Shown here: piece after piece, positions 8,006 through 23,155 of the stretch | Layout of the letters: each line of letters starts with the position of its first letter | Numbering within the stretch: the first letter of the stretch is position 1 | Assembly (NCBI GenBank): GCA_963995525.1 | Contig: OZ023217.1 | Span: forward strand, 27,021,587-27,085,586 | Source: Escarpia spicata | Lineage: Eukaryota; Annelida; Polychaeta; Sabellida; Siboglinidae | Reading direction: 5' to 3' | DNA length: 64,000 bases | Notes under the pieces: model-generated | Databases searched by the model: none | Seen by the model: the letters and a program-made list of their open reading frames with translations, nothing else | Told to the model about the DNA's origin: nothing | Position numbers and translations under genes: made by a program

Positions 8006-10714
8006 TACACACACTGTGCATTACACTCATGGTGGGTGGAGTTCTCATAGCCTTCCGCGATGACATTGCAGCAGAACCACTTACAAAACTAAACTCAAGC
8101 TGTGAAATAGTATGGACAAAAATCCATTTCACACGAAACAAATCCATATACTTTGCATCCTACTACCGACCCCCCAGTGACCACCTTCAATCCCTTGAAG
8201 CTCTTCACGAGTCCCTAACAAAACTGTACAGATCACAAAAGCTTCTCCTAATATAGTTATAGCAGGTGACTCCAACCAGATATTAACTGGGGCAAGCAGC
8301 AAACCACTGACAACTGAACTGCCAGCAAGTATAACAAACTGCTAGAAATAATTAGAGAATTTGGATTACAAAACATGGTCAACGATCCCATACGAGTTGA
8401 TTCCGGCAATATCCCTGACCTCATACTCACTTCTAAACCATCGATAACTGCTAACACTCACACCACTCCCGGCATGGGTGATCATGAAGCTGTGACCTTT
8501 AACGTAAACCTCAATCCAATCCGTAACAGTAAACCAGCACACAAAGTGTTCCAATATAAATCTGCAAACTGGGTTAAGCTTAAAGATGACATAAAACAAC
8601 TAACAACAACATACTTTGACACGAACCCAAATTCAACAGGTCAACACAAATTGGGACTTTTTCCGGAACGATCTTACTTCACTAGTCAACAATAATATCC
8701 CCAGCCGCAACACCAAAGCAAAAACCCTCTTCCCCTGGATAACACGTGAAATAATAAGAATGCAAAGAATACGCAACAAAAGCCATTAAAAAGCAAAACA
8801 AACTGGACGTAATGGTGACTGGGAAAGGGTTAGGCAACTCCGAAAACAAGCCACAAAAGCTGCAACCAAATCGTACTCAGACTATCTAAACAATCACATT
8901 GGAGACAGCCTAAAAACAAACCCAAAACAATTCTGGTCATTCATTAAAGCAAACAAACGAGAATACATTGGCATCCCTACACTGCAAGCAAACGACCAAC
9001 CAATCACAAATGATCACGATAAAGCAAATACACTTAACAACCAATTTAGTTCCGTGTTTACTCAAGAAATCTACCCCATCCCCCAACTAGCTCCATCCAT
9101 CTATCCCGACATGCCCTCCCTCGAAATCAGGATAGACAGAGTAATTAAGCAACTGAAAAACCTAAACCAAAATAAAGCTACAGGCCCCGACGAATACCCA
9201 GCCAGAGTCCTTAAAGAGACTGCAGTGGAAACTGTCCCCATCATCACACCCATTTTCCAGCAGTCATACAACACTTGCAAACTCCCAGATGACTGGCTCC
9301 AAGCACTAGTAACACCAATACACCAAAAAGCCACAAATCAGACCCTGCTAATGATAGACCAATTTCGTTAACATGCATCCTCTGCAAAGTTATGGAGCAC
9401 ATCATTTTAAGCAACATGTGGAAACACACAAACACATCATCATCCACTTCCAACATGGATTCCAACCAGGTCTGTCTTTTGAATCCCAACTTATCGAGAC
9501 AGTCCACGACTGGTTGACTGCTATGGACAATAAGACACAAATAGATGCCATCCTACTCGATTTCGCCAAAGCCTTCAACAAAGTCCCACATAAACGCCTC
9601 CTATCCAAATTAGCTTTCTATGGAATAACTGGAAACACAAAACTGGATCAAATCGTTTCTATCCAATCGCAAACAGAGAGTCTCAGTCAATGGAGCCCTG
9701 TCGGACATCACAAATGTTACATCTGGTGTACCACAGGGCTCAGTCCCTAGGACCTGTCCTATTTTTACTCTACATAAACGACATAACCGAAAATGTCCAA
9801 TCTTCCGTACGTCTATTTGCAGACGACAGCATTATATATCGCAAAATTACATCCGAAACCGACCACGAAACTCTCCAATCTGACCTGATCAAACTCCAAA
9901 CATGGTCTAATAAATGGCAGATGGAATTTAACATATCTAAATGTGTGCATCTCCTAATAACAAACAAAACCAAACCCAGACTACATTCATATTCACTATT
10001 TGGCATACAACTCTCTAACGCCTCTAGCCACACATATCTTGGAATAAAATTAGATTCTAAACTAACCTGGGCTAACCATATTACTGACATAGCTTCAAAA
10101 TCTTCAAAAGTCCTAGGCATGGTCAAACGAACCCTCGGACCATGCAAACCTGAACTAAAAGAAACAGCCTATAACATGCTAATCCGACCAAAACTCGAGT
10201 ATGCCTCTCCCATATGGAACCCATATACTGCCACCCAAATTGAACACCTTGAAAGAGTACAACACTGTGCTGCCAGATTTGTCAGAAATGACCACAGACG
10301 CCAAACAAACGCAGCAGACCTAATAGCCATCCTTGGATGGTCAACTCTTGAACGACGACGCATTATCAAACAAGCCATGACATTTACAAAATATTAAATA
10401 ACAATCAACATCACACCCTCACCAGGTCTACTAACACAGTAAAAAAAACGTGCATCAATGCAGCAGTGTTCTCTTTCTACCCCCGAGCAGTTCGAATCTG
10501 GAATATGATTCCACCACCGATTACTGAACTAGAAAGCCCCATAGCGTTTCAAACAGCGATCATGAACCTCCCTTTCACCACACCCAATCATCTAAAGTGC
10601 CTATAAAATAAACAAACTACCCATAACGCATGCGCACAAACAAGCACAACACAACTCCTGCGTTAGCACAAGTTTGGGCTGTTTTGGAGTAAATCACCTG
10701 ACCTAAGACAAAAA
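8006..10714 (+). mobile_element. LINE B, unit 2
   Basis: Alpha type: SLEIRIDR, PAHKVF, SSHTYLG, WNPY. All frame breaks are as in unit 1. A silent CTC to CTA change precedes the FADD box near 9815. RT fragment ORF at 9690-10397. Confidence 0.88.
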
Positions 10715-11022
10715 GGCACAACAAAGCCTGTTCTTCCTGAGGCAGCTCAGGGAGATTCGGCATTGTTCAGGAGATTACGATACGGTTCTACTGCGCAAAC
10801 ATTGAAAGTATCCCCACTTTCTCAATTGTAATGTGGTTTGGCTGCGCCAGTCAGGAGGAGAAACAACGGCTACAAATTATATTGAAAAGCGCATCTAGAA
10901 TCACTGGGCGGGAGTTCCCATCCATTGGTTCTATTTACCATGTTGGCTGTGCGCGAAAATCCAAGAGCATTGTATATGATACTTCATTACGTGTTACCCA
11001 GCAGAACTGCTTTGCAAGTTAG
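10715..11022 (+). mobile_element. LINE A right part, unit 2
   Basis: Same as unit 1, with ATG at 10831. Confidence 0.82.
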
Positions 11023-11365
11023 TTACATTGATCGGGGTATTTAAAAATAAACTTCCGTCATGGAGGTGACATGGCGTCATGGAGGTGACATGTTGTCATG
11101 GTAAATACTGGCACACAGGCTCGTAACCAAACAAGTGTGATGGAATGATACAAACCCGTACCTACCTGGCATGCACATTTCTCATTTCGCTTTATTAAGT
11201 AGGCATACACGCTTGGCATTTGTGCTTACAAGAAACTAGTCTACATTAGTAATAGCGATCACTAGCGACACATCAAACGTGTATCATTGAATTCATTTGA
11301 AGAAGCCAGGTATTAAGGCCATCTCTTAATCAAACGTATACACAGATGTTCCTGGCCCCTGCTGC

Positions 11366-12442
11366 TTAATGACTAGAGACGGAACTTGGCGGACGACATT
11401 GCATGAATCCAGCCAAGCGATGTCGTGCTTTTTTTGGCCATCTGTACCGTTGGTTCCCACATAACCGACATAACATGAATAAACCTATCTTACACTTGGG
11501 AAGCTTAGCACAGTATTTTCCATGCAGCCGAATCATTGTCTCTGAGCGTATTCTTCATGGCATTTTCACCACATTTTTTGTGATTGAGTCTCATCTAGTA
11601 ATAATCCTACTGCTATCTCTGCATAGGACTGTCTTGACATTGCCTGATAGTCTCTGTCCTAGTGATTTGTGAATGTTTCTTGTGTAGTTAGTCAAGTTCT
11701 CCATTCCACGAGTCAGCTTTTTGGGGATGCCGAGAACACCATGAGCCATTGCAAGCATCCTGTACTTCTCTATGCGGAAATACATCAATTTGGTAATCAT
11801 TTACTTTTATTTATATGACTTGGATCTTCTGTCACTTCTCCTTGATGCCTGACACCACAGCTGTTGAAGTCAATTGCTTGCGCATCTTTAGAGTAAGTTT
11901 GCTCTTGCTGTTTCGCAGCAAACGGTTAACATGTCTTGTTTGTGTCGACTTGCCCAGTTGTGATTTAAGGCGCTGTAATCTTTTTCTGTATTTTTCTGCT
12001 CTATGGTTTGATTTATCCATTTCCTTCTCCAATTTCTTCATTTCCCTGTACAAATTGCTACTGTCCTGCCGCACTCGTTGACGACCACGTTGCTTCTGTA
12101 GTGATTCGTTCTGACGTGTTTGTTGCATCGTGTTTGCTGCATCTGCATTAGCACCACTGTCGTCTTGTTATGGTGATGTTGTTGGGGTGTTTTGCTGAAG
12201 TAAACATAGTTGTTGCTGGTGAGCCTTTTTCTTTGCTCGAGAATGCTCAGCTGACTCTCGCCACCTTTGTCTCTGCTGTCTCACATCCCTGTTGCATACC
12301 TCAATTTGTTTCTGTCTCTGTTGCCAACGTTGTATATCCTTTTTTTTTAATCTTCATATATGTCAGTGTTTTGTGCATATACGGTTCCTGGTGTTGCACC
12401 TCAGATTTCTTTTACCAGTTCTTTTCCTCGTGTGTGATCCAT
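11366..12442 (-). pseudogene. Minus-strand gene remnant, units 2/3
   Basis: Coiled-coil ORF at 11832-12128 with Glu instead of Gly before MKKLEKE. The 5' part (in unit 3) carries GTATATCC and ATATGTCAG. The same inactivating breaks are present. Confidence 0.6.
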
Positions 12443-13441
12443 TGTTTTATCTCTAGAATACATGCAAAACGTCAAAATCAATATATGGTCCTTGCAGATC
12501 AATATCTTTTGCTGGTGATAATGCTTTATTAATTGACATTATTTAATCTTGAGGAGATGAGAAAGCAATCCACACTCAACTGGTGTCATGGAGTGCCCCT
12601 CCAAGACATCCACTTCCAATAAAATGGCCATGAAATGAATGACATTGGATTGGGCACGCAATAGATGTTATGCTGTTCCTGCATGTAAGAACATATTTAA
12701 ATGCACATATGCCCCATTCACTAACAAGAAATTAAATAATTGTACTATTCATTAACTCCATGACACAACAGTCACTCCGTGACATGTTCATTTGTCATGG
12801 AATGATTGTCATGGAGTGATACATTCAATTCATAGTCAGTTGGTTTAATTACTATTTTTATGATTGGTAGTGTCAGGCAGATAGGTTAACTGATAAGTGG
12901 GGAGTGGATGTCACTGAGGTGACAATGAATTAACACATGCATTGGTATACTAGCACATTATATCGGATAGTTCAAACAGTTTTTATTGCACACAATCTTA
13001 CCATGTTTCACTGCCAGCAGTATGTGTTTGAGAAAAGGGAGCACCACCAGCCTGCTTCAACAACACTTAGTAACCCGTTGCAAAGGTCAATTGTAGTACA
13101 ATGTCGTGGAGTGACACAAATCAGTGGGAAAATGTTACTTATAGCTGTAACAAGTAAAATACAAATATATTTGTTTCAACAGTTGTTTTATTATTAAAGT
13201 AAATACATCGATTACTGGAACAGGGCACATTTGAATCAATTCTACATCTTGAAATTATCTGAATAAACATTGACTAAGTTGAGAACTTGTACTGGGACAT
13301 AGTAACTTTGCGTCATGGAGTGACATTTGACATTTCAGTCTACATCTGTTGGTATACCAAAAGTGATAAATATTTTAGTATATATTCATAAACTTTAAGG
13401 AGGGCTATGTCCAAAACATTACTTGTAAATAAAAATTTTCA

Positions 13442-14070
13442 ATGAACAGGACCTCTTGCAATATGTGGACACAAAAATTAACAAAAAATATGGAAACCCT
13501 AATCAATAGACGATGCGGTAGCTTTATGACTGCATCACATTCTGAAGAAAGGACAGGAACCTATGCCAGGACCCTGTTCATTGACTTCAGCTCAGCATTC
13601 AACATCATCTTCTTCAGGCTGTTGAATGTACATCCTGCCATGTGTCACTGGGTCCTTAACTTTCTACTTCACAGGCCTCAATGTACCAAAATCAATAACT
13701 CTCTCCAGACGTCTTATCCTGAATACAAGTTGTGAGCTATCCCCCTTCTTGTTTAATATCTTCACAAATGACTGTGTCTCCGTGGACCAATCGGTCCTTG
13801 TGATCAAGTTATCCGATGGCACCACTGTGAAGGGCTGCATTGAGAAGGCGGATGAGACGGCATAAAGGGAGGAGATTCAGATAATGTTTTGCTGGTGTGC
13901 GGATAACAACCTCAAATTAAAAGTTTCAAAGACTAAAGAAATGATTGTTGATTTTCGCAAAAAGAAGTCTCCCATCCGCCCTCTTTCCATAAATGGCGTG
14001 GAGGTCGAGCAGGTTGAATATTTTAGATTCTTTGGAACAACGATTTCAAGCGATCTCAGCCTGGGCACAA
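13442..14070 (+). mobile_element. LINE A left part, unit 3
   Basis: Beta type: FCWCADN and FRFFGTT, with GACTGCATC near 13527. RT box still LSDG. Confidence 0.85.
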
Positions 14071-16781
14071 TACACACACTGTGCATTACACTCATGGTGG
14101 GTGGAGTTCTCATAGCCTTCCGCGATGACATTGCAGCAGAACCACTTACAAAACTAAACTCAAGCTGTGAAATAGTATGGACAAAAATCCATTTCACACG
14201 AAACAAATCCATATACTTTGCATCCTACTACCGACCCCCCAGTGGCCACCTTCAATCCCTTGAAGCTCTTCACGAGTCCCTAACAAAACTGTACAGATCA
14301 CAAAAGCTTCTCCTAATATAGTTATAGCAGGTGACTCCAACCAGATATTAACTGGGGCAAGCAGCAAACCACTGACAACTGAACTGCCAGCAAGTATAAC
14401 AAACTGCTAGAAATAATTAGAGAATTTGGATTACAAAACATGGTCAACGATCCCATACGAGTTGATTCCGGCAATATCCCTGACCTCATACTCACTTCTA
14501 AACCATCGATAACTGCTAACACTCACACCACTCCCGGCATGGGTGATCATGAAGCTGTGACCTTTAACGTAAACCTCAATCCAATCCGTAACAGTAAACC
14601 AGCACACAAAGTGTTCCAATATAAATCTGCAAACTGGGTTAAGCTTAAAGATGACATAAAACAACTAACAACAACATACTTTGACACGAACCCAAATTCA
14701 ACAGGTCAACACAAATTGGGACTTTTTCCGGAACGATCTTACTTCACTAGTCAACAATAATATCCCCAGCCGCAACACCAAAGCAAAAACCCTCTTCCCC
14801 TGGATAACACGTGAAATAATAAGAATGCAAAGAATACGCAACAAAAGCCATTAAAAAGCAAAACAAACTGGACGTAATGGTGACTGGGAAAGGGTTAGGC
14901 AACTCCGAAAACAAGCCACAAAAGCTGCAACCAAATCGTACTCAGACTATCTAAACAATCACATTGGAGACAGCCTAAAAACAAACCCAAAACAATTCTG
15001 GTCATTCATTAAAGCAAACAAACGAGAATACATTGGCATCCCTACACTGCAAGCAAACGACCAACCAATCACAAATGATCACGATAAAGCAAATACACTT
15101 AACAACCAATTTAGTTCCGTGTTTACTCAAGAAATCTACCCCATCCCCCAACTAGCTCCATCCATCTATCCCGACATGCCCTCCATCGAAATCAGGATAG
15201 ACGGAGTAATTAAGCAACTGAAAAACCTAAACCAAAATAAAGCTACAGGCCCCGACGAATACCCAGCCAGAGTCCTTAAAGAGACTGCAGTGGAAACTGT
15301 CCCCATCATCACACCCATTTTCCAGCAGTCATACAACACTTGCAAACTCCCAGATGACTGGCTCCAAGCACTAGTAACACCAATACACCAAAAAGCCACA
15401 AATCAGACCCTGCTAATGATAGACCAATTTCGTTAACATGCATCCTCTGCAAAGTTATGGAGCACATCATTTTAAGCAACATGTGGAAACACACAAACAC
15501 ATCATCATCCACTTCCAACATGGATTCCAACCAGGTCTGTCTTTTGAATCCCAACTTATCGAGACAGTCCACGACTGGTTGACTGCTATGGACAATAAGA
15601 CACAAATAGATGCCATCCTACTCGATTTCGCCAAAGCCTTCAACAAAGTCCCACATAAACGCCTCCTATCCAAATTAGCTTTCTATGGAATAACTGGAAA
15701 CACAAAACTGGATCAAATCGTTTCTATCCAATCGCAAACAGAGAGTCTCAGTCAATGGAGCCCTGTCGGACATCACAAATGTTACATCTGGTGTACCACA
15801 GGGCTCAGTCCCTAGGACCTGTCCTATTTTTACTCTACATAAACGACATAACCGAAAATGTCCAATCTTCCGTACGTCTCTTTGCAGACGACAGCATTAT
15901 ATATCGCAAAATTACATCCGAAACCGACCACGAAACTCTCCAATCTGACCTGATCAAACTCCAAACATGGTCTAATAAATGGCAGATGGAATTTAACATA
16001 TCTAAATGTGTGCATCTCCTAATAACAAACAAAACCAAACCCAGACTACATTCATATTCACTATTTGGCATACAACTCTCTAACGCCTCTAGCCACACAT
16101 ATCTTGGAATAAAATTAGATTCTAAACTAACCTGGGCTAACCATATTACTGACATAGCTTCAAAATCTTCAAAAGTCCTAGGCATGGTCAAACGAACCCT
16201 CGGACCATGCAAACCTGAACTAAAAGAAACAGCCTATAACATGCTAATCCGACCAAAACTCGAGTATGCCTCTCCCATATGGAACCCACACACTGCCACC
16301 CAAATTGAACACCTTGAAAGAGTACAACACTGTGCTGCCAGATTTGTCAGAAATGACCACAGACGCCAAACAAACGCAGCAGACCTAATAGCCATCCTTG
16401 GATGGTCAACTCTTGAACGACGACGCATTATCAAACAAGCCATGACATTTACAAAATATTAAATAACAATCAACATCACACCCTCACCAGGTCTACTAAC
16501 ACAGTAAAAAAAACCGTGCATCAATGCAGCAAGTGTTCTCTTTCTACCCCCGAGCAGTTCGAATCTGGAATATGATTCCACCACCGATTACTGAACTAGA
16601 AAGCCCCATAGCGTTTCAAACAGCGATCATGAACCTCCCTTTCACCACACCCAATCATCTAAAGTGCCTATAAAATAAACAAACTACCCATAACGCATGC
16701 GCACAAACAAGCACAACACAACTCCTGCGTTAGCACAAGTTTGGGCTGTTTTGGAGTAAATCACCTGACCTAAGACAAAAA
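14071..16781 (+). mobile_element. LINE B, unit 3
   Basis: Beta type: SIEIRIDG and WNPH. Private Asp to Gly at PPSGHLQ near 14244. Two extra bases relative to unit 1 after the A tract near 16513-16532. RT fragment ORF at 15755-16462. Confidence 0.88.
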
Positions 16782-17089
16782 GGCACAACAAAGCCTGTTC
16801 TTCCTGAGGCAGCTCAGGGAGATTCGGCATTGTTCAGGAGATTACGATACGGTTCTACTGCGCAAACATTGAAAGTATCCCCACTTTCTCAATTGTAATT
16901 TGGTTTGGCTGCGCCAGTCAGGAGGAGAAACAACGGCTACAAATTATATTGAAAAGCGCATCTAGAATCACTGGGCGGGAGTTCCCATCCATTGGTTCTA
17001 TTTACCATGTTGGCTGTGCGCGAAAATCCAAGAGCATTGTATATGATACTTCATTACGTGTTACCCAGCAGAACTGCTTTGCAAGTTAG
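16782..17089 (+). mobile_element. LINE A right part, unit 3
   Basis: The Met codon of SIVMWFG is ATT here (near 16898), so no ATG-started ORF covers the block; the coding similarity is otherwise unchanged. Confidence 0.82.
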
Positions 17090-17432
17090 TTACATTGATC
17101 GGGGTATTTAAAAATAAACTTCCGTCATGGAGGTGACATGGCGTCATGGAGGTGACATGTTGTCATGGTAAATACTGGCACACAGGCTCGTAACCAAACA
17201 AGTGTGATGGAATGATACAAACCCGTACCTACCTGGCATGCACATTTCTCATTTCGCTTTATTAAGTAGGCATACACGCTTGGCATTTGTGCTTACAAGA
17301 AACTAGTCTACATTAGTAATAGCGATCACTAGCGACACATCAAACGTGTATCATTGAATTCATTTGAAGAAGCCAGGTATTAAGGCCATCTCTTAATCAA
17401 ACGTATACACAGATGTTCCTGGCCCCTGCTGC

Positions 17433-18511
17433 TTAATGACTAGAGACGGAACTTGGCGGACGACATTGCATGAATCCAGCCAAGCGATGTCGTGCTTTTT
17501 TTGGCCATCTGTACCGTTGGTTCCCACATAACCGACAGAACATGAATAAACCTATCTTACACTTGGGAAGCTTAGCACAGTATTTTCCATGCAGCCGAAT
17601 CATTGTCTCTGAGCGTATTCTTCATGGCATTTTCACCACATTTTTTGTGATTGAGTCTCATCTAGTAATAATCCTACTGCTATCTCTGCATAGGACTGTC
17701 TTGACATTGCCTGATAGTCTCTGTCCTAGTGATTTGTGAATGTTTCTTGTGTAGTTAGTCAAGTTCTCCATTCCACGAGTCAGCTTTTTGGGGATGCCGA
17801 GAACACCATGAGCCATTGCAAGCATCCTGTACTTCTCTATGCGGAAATACATCAATTTGGTATAATCATTTACTTTTATTTATATGACTTGGATCTTCTG
17901 TCACTTCTCCTTGATGCCTGACACCACAGCTGTTGAAGTCAATTGCTTGCGCATCTTTAGAGTAAGTTTGCTCTTGCTGTTTCGCAGCAAACGGTTAACA
18001 TGTCTTGTTTGTGTCGACTTGCCCAGTTGTGATTTAAGGCGCTGTAATCTTTTTCTGTATTTTTCTGCTCTATGGTTTGATTTATCCATTTCCTTCTCCA
18101 ATTTCTTCATTCCCCTGTACAAATTGCTACTGTCCTGCCGCACTCGTTGACGACCACGTTGCTTCTGTAGTGATTCGTTCTGACGTGTTTGTTGCATCGT
18201 GTTTGCTGCATCTGCATTAGCACCACTGTCGTCTTGTTATGGTGATGTTGTTGGGGTGTTTTGCTGAAGTAAACATAGTTGTTGCTGGTGAGCCTTTTTC
18301 TTTGCTCGAGAATGCTCAGCTGACTCTCGCCACCTTTGTCTCTGCTGTCTCACATCCCTGTTGCATACCTCAATTTGTTTCTGTCTCTGTTGCCAACGTT
18401 GTCTATCCTTTTTTTTTAATCTTCATATATTTCAGTGTTTTGTGCATATACGGTTCCTGGTGTTGCACCTCAGATTTCTTTTACCAGTTCTTTTCCTCGT
18501 GTGTGATCCAT
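17433..18511 (-). pseudogene. Minus-strand gene remnant, units 3/4
   Basis: Has GACAGAACATG near 17535 and the 2-base longer TTGGTATAATC near 17858, both differing from units 1 and 2. Coiled-coil ORF at 17901-18197. Confidence 0.6.
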
Positions 18512-19510
18512 TGTTTTATCTCTAGAATACATGCAAAACGTCAAAATCAATATATGGTCCTTGCAGATCAATATCTTTTGCTGGTGATAATGCTTTATTA
18601 ATTGACATTATTTAATCTTGAGGAGATGAGAAAGCAATCCACACTCAACTGGTGTCATGGAGTGCCCCTCCAAGACATCCACTTCCAATAAAATGGCCAT
18701 GAAATGAATGACATTGGATTGGGCACGCAATAGATGTTATGCTGTTCCTGCATGTAAGAACATATTTAAATGCACATATGCCCCATTCACTAACAAGAAA
18801 TTAAATAATTGTACTATTCATTAACTCCATGACACAACAGTCACTCCGTGACATGTTCATTTGTCATGGAATGATTGTCATGGAGTGATACATTCAATTC
18901 ATAGTCAGTTGGTTTAATTACTATTTTTATGATTGGTAGTGTCAGGCAGATAGGTTAACTGATAAGTGGGGAGTGGATGTCACTGAGGTGACAATGAATT
19001 AACACATGCATTGGTATACTAGCACATTATATCGGATAGTTCAAACAGTTTTTATTGCACACAATCTTACCATGTTTCACTGCCAGCAGTATGTGTTTGA
19101 GAAAAGGGAGCACCACCAGCCTGCTTCAACAACACTTAGTAACCCGTTGCAAAGGTCAATTGTAGTACAATGTCGTGGAGTGACACAAATCAGTGGGAAA
19201 ATGTTACTTATAGCTGTAACAAGTAAAATACAAATATATTTGTTTCAACAGTTGTTTTATTATTAAAGTAAATACATCGATTACTGGAACAGGGCACATT
19301 TGAATCAATTCTACATCTTGAAATTATCTGAATAAACATTGACTAAGTTGAGAACTTGTACTGGGACATAGTAACTTTGCGTCATGGAGTGACATTTGAC
19401 ATTTCAGTCTACATCTGTTGGTATACCAAAAGTGATAAATATTTTAGTATATATTCATAAACTTTAAGGAGGGCTATGTCCAAAACATTACTTGTAAATA
19501 AAAAATTTCA

Positions 19511-20138
19511 ATGAACAGGACCTCTTGCAATATGTGGACACAAAAATTAACAAAAAATATGGAAACCCTAATCAATAGACGATGCGGTAGCTTTATGACG
19601 GCATCACATTCTGAAGAAAGGACAGGAACCTATGCCAGGCCCTGTTCATTGACTTCAGCTCAGCATTCAACATCATCTTCTTCAGGCTGTTGAATGTACA
19701 TCCTGCCATGTGTCACTGGGTCCTTAACTTTCTACTTCACAGGCCTCAATGTACCAAAATCAATAACTCTCTCCAGACGTCTTATCCTGAATACAAGTTG
19801 TGAGCTATCCCCCTTCTTGTTTAATATCTTCACAAATGACTGTGTCTCCGTGGACCAATCGGTCCTTGTGATCAAGTTATCCGATGGCACCACTGTGAAG
19901 GGCTGCATTGAGAAGGCGGATGAGACGGCATAAAGGGAGGAGATTCAGATAATGTTTGGCTGGTGTGCGGATAACAACCTCAAATTAAAAGTTTCAAAGA
20001 CTAAAGAAATGATTGTTGATTTTCGCAAAAAGAAGTCTCCCATCCGCCCTCTTTCCATAAATGGCGTGGAGGTCGAGCAGGTTGAATATTTTAGATTCCT
20101 TGGAACAACGATTTCAAGCGATCTCAGCCTGGGCACAA
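19511..20138 (+). mobile_element. LINE A left part, unit 4
   Basis: Alpha type with the same 1-base deletion as unit 1 (AGGCCCTG near 19637), although units 2 and 3 in between lack it. Confidence 0.85.
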
Positions 20139-22847
20139 TACACACACTGTGCATTACACTCATGGTGGGTGGAGTTCTCATAGCCTTCCGCGATGACATT
20201 GCAGCAGAACCACTTACAAAACTAAACTCAAGCTGTGAAATAGTATGGACAAAAATCCATTTCACACGAAACAAATCCATATACTTTGCATCCTACTACC
20301 GACCCCCCAGTGACCACCTTCAATCCCTTGAAGCTCTTCACGAGTCCCTAACAAAACTGTACAGATCACAAAAGCTTCTCCTAATATAGTTATAGCAGGT
20401 GACTCCAACCAGATATTAACTGGGGCAAGCAGCAAACCACTGACAACTGAACTGCCAGCAAGTATAACAAACTGCTAGAAATAATTAGAGAATTTGGATT
20501 ACAAAACATGGTCAACGATCCCATACGAGTTGATTCCGGCAATATCCCTGACCTCATACTCACTTCTAAACCATCGATAACTGCTAACACTCACACCACT
20601 CCCGGCATGGGTGATCATGAAGCTGTGACCTTTAACGTAAACCTCAATCCAATCCGTAACAGTAAACCAGCACACAAAGTGTTCCAATATAAATCTGCAA
20701 ACTGGGTTAAGCTTAAAGATGACATAAAACAACTAACAACAACATACTTTGACACGAACCCAAATTCAACAGGTCAACACAAATTGGGACTTTTTCCGGA
20801 ACGATCTTACTTCACTAGTCAACAATAATATCCCCAGCCGCAACACCAAAGCAAAAACCCTCTTCCCCTGGATAACACGTGAAATAATAAGAATGCAAAG
20901 AATACGCAACAAAAGCCATTAAAAAGCAAAACAAACTGGACGTAATGGTGACTGGGAAAGGGTTAGGCAACTCCGAAAACAAGCCACAAAAGCTGCAACC
21001 AAATCGTACTCAGACTATCTAAACAATCACATTGGAGACAGCCTAAAAACAAACCCAAAACAATTCTGGTCATTCATTAAAGCAAACAAACGAGAATACA
21101 TTGACATCCCTACACTGCAAGCAAACGACCAACCAATCACAAATGATCACGATAAAGCAAATACACTTAACAACCAATTTAGTTCCGTGTTTACTCAAGA
21201 AATCTACCCCATCCCCCAACTAGCTCCATCCATCTATCCCGACATGCCCTCCCTCGAAATCAGGATAGACGGAGTAATTAAGCAACTGAAAAACCTAAAC
21301 CAAAATAAAGCTACAGGCCCCGACGAATACCCAGCCAGAGTCCTTAAAGAGACTGCAGTGGAAACTGTCCCCATCATCACACCCATTTTCCAGCAGTCAT
21401 ACAACACTTGCAAACTCCCAGATGACTGGCTCCAAGCACTAGTAACACCAATACACCAAAAAGCCACAAATCAGACCCTGCTAATGATAGACCAATTTCG
21501 TTAACATGCATCCTCTGCAAAGTTATGGAGCACATCATTTTAAGCAACATGTGGAAACACACAAACACATCATCATCCACTTCCAACATGGATTCCAACC
21601 AGGTCTGTCTTTTGAATCCCAACTTATCGAGACAGTCCACGACTGGTTGACTGCTATGGACAATAAGACACAAATAGATGCCATCCTACTCGATTTCGCC
21701 AAAGCCTTCAACAAAGTCCCACATAAACGCCTCCTATCCAAATTAGCTTTCTATGGAATAACTGGAAACACAAAACTGGATCAAATCGTTTCTATCCAAT
21801 CGCAAACAGAGAGTCTCAGTCAATGGAGCCCTGTCGGACATCACAAATGTTACATCTGGTGTACCACAGGGCTCAGTCCCTAGGACCTGTCCTATTTTTA
21901 CTCTACATAAACGACATAACCGAAAATGTCCAATCTTCCGTACGTCTCTTTGCAGACGACAGCATTATATATCGCAAAATTACATCCGAAACCGACAACG
22001 AAACTCTCCAATCTGACCTGATCAAACTCCAAACATGGTCTAATAAATGGCAGATGGAATTTAACATATCTAAATGTGTGCATCTCCTAATAACAAACAA
22101 AACCAAACCCAGACTACATTCATATTCACTATTTGGCATACAACTCTCTAACGCCTCTAGCCACACATATCTTGGAATAAAATTAGATTCTAAACTAACC
22201 TGGGCTAACCATATTACTGACATAGCTTCAAAATCTTCAAAAGTCCTAGGCATGGTCAAACGAACCCTCGGACCATGCAAACCTGAACTAAAAGAAACAG
22301 CCTATAACATGCTAATCCGACCAAAACTCGAGTATGCCTCTCCCATATGGAACCCATATACTGCCACCCAAATTGAACACCTTGAAAGAGTACAACACTG
22401 TGCTGCCAGATTTGTCAGAAATGACCACAGACGCCAAACAAACGCAGCAGACCTAATAGCCATCCTTGGATGGTCAACTCTTGAACGACGACGCATTATC
22501 AAACAAGCCATGACATTTACAAAATATTAAATAACAATCAACATCACACCCTCACCAGGTCTACTAACACAGTAAAAAAAACGTGCATCAATGCAGCAGT
22601 GTTCTCTTTCTACCCCCGAGCAGTTCGAATCTGGAATATGATTCCACCACCGATTACTGAACTAGAAAGCCCCATAGCGTTTCAAACAGCGATCATGAAC
22701 CTCCCTTTCACCACACCCAATCATCTAAAGTGCCTATAAAATAAACAAACTACCCATAACGCATGCGCACAAACAAGCACAACACAACTCCTGCGTTAGC
22801 ACAAGTTTGGGCTGTTTTGGAGTAAATCACCTGACCTAAGACAAAAA
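20139..22847 (+). mobile_element. LINE B, unit 4
   Basis: Recombinant-looking: SLE (alpha) followed by IDG (beta) near 21250-21272, then WNPY (alpha). Private: Gly to Asp (ATTGACATC) near 21101 and His to Asn in TDNET near 21996. RT fragment ORF at 21823-22530. Confidence 0.88.
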
Positions 22848-23155
22848 GGCACAACAAAGCCTGTTCTTCCTGAGGCAGCTCAGGGAGATTCGGCATTGTT
22901 CAGGAGATTACGATACGGTTCTACTGCGCAAACATTGAAAGTATCCCCACTTTCTCAATTGTAATGTGGTTTGGCTGCGCCAGTCAGGAGGAGAAACAAC
23001 GGCTACAAATTATATTGAAAAGCGCATCTAGAATCACTGGGCGGGAGTTCCCATCCATTGGTTCTATTTACCATGTTGGCTGTGCGCGAAAATCCAAGAG
23101 CATTGTATATGATACTTCATTACGTGTTACCCAGCAGAACTGCTTTGCAAGTTAG
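22848..23155 (+). mobile_element. LINE A right part, unit 4
   Basis: As unit 1, with ATG at 22964. Confidence 0.82.

Larger units (their letters stand above)
6065..12129 (+). repeat. Array unit 2 (alpha class)
   Basis: Length 6065 bp. It shares the alpha variants of unit 1 in LINE A and LINE B but lacks the 1-base deletion near relative position 1445. Private changes include TTCACTG for TTCAGTG near 6298 and a Gly to Glu change in the minus-strand coiled-coil region. Confidence 0.98.
12130..18198 (+). repeat. Array unit 3 (beta class)
   Basis: Length 6069 bp, the longest copy. It has beta variants in LINE A (Phe-Cys-Trp-Cys, Phe-Phe-Gly) and LINE B. Private changes include an extra A near 16532 (GCAGCAAGTG). 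It shares GTATATCC and ATATGTCAG near 12330-12365 with the distant units 9 and 10. Confidence 0.98.
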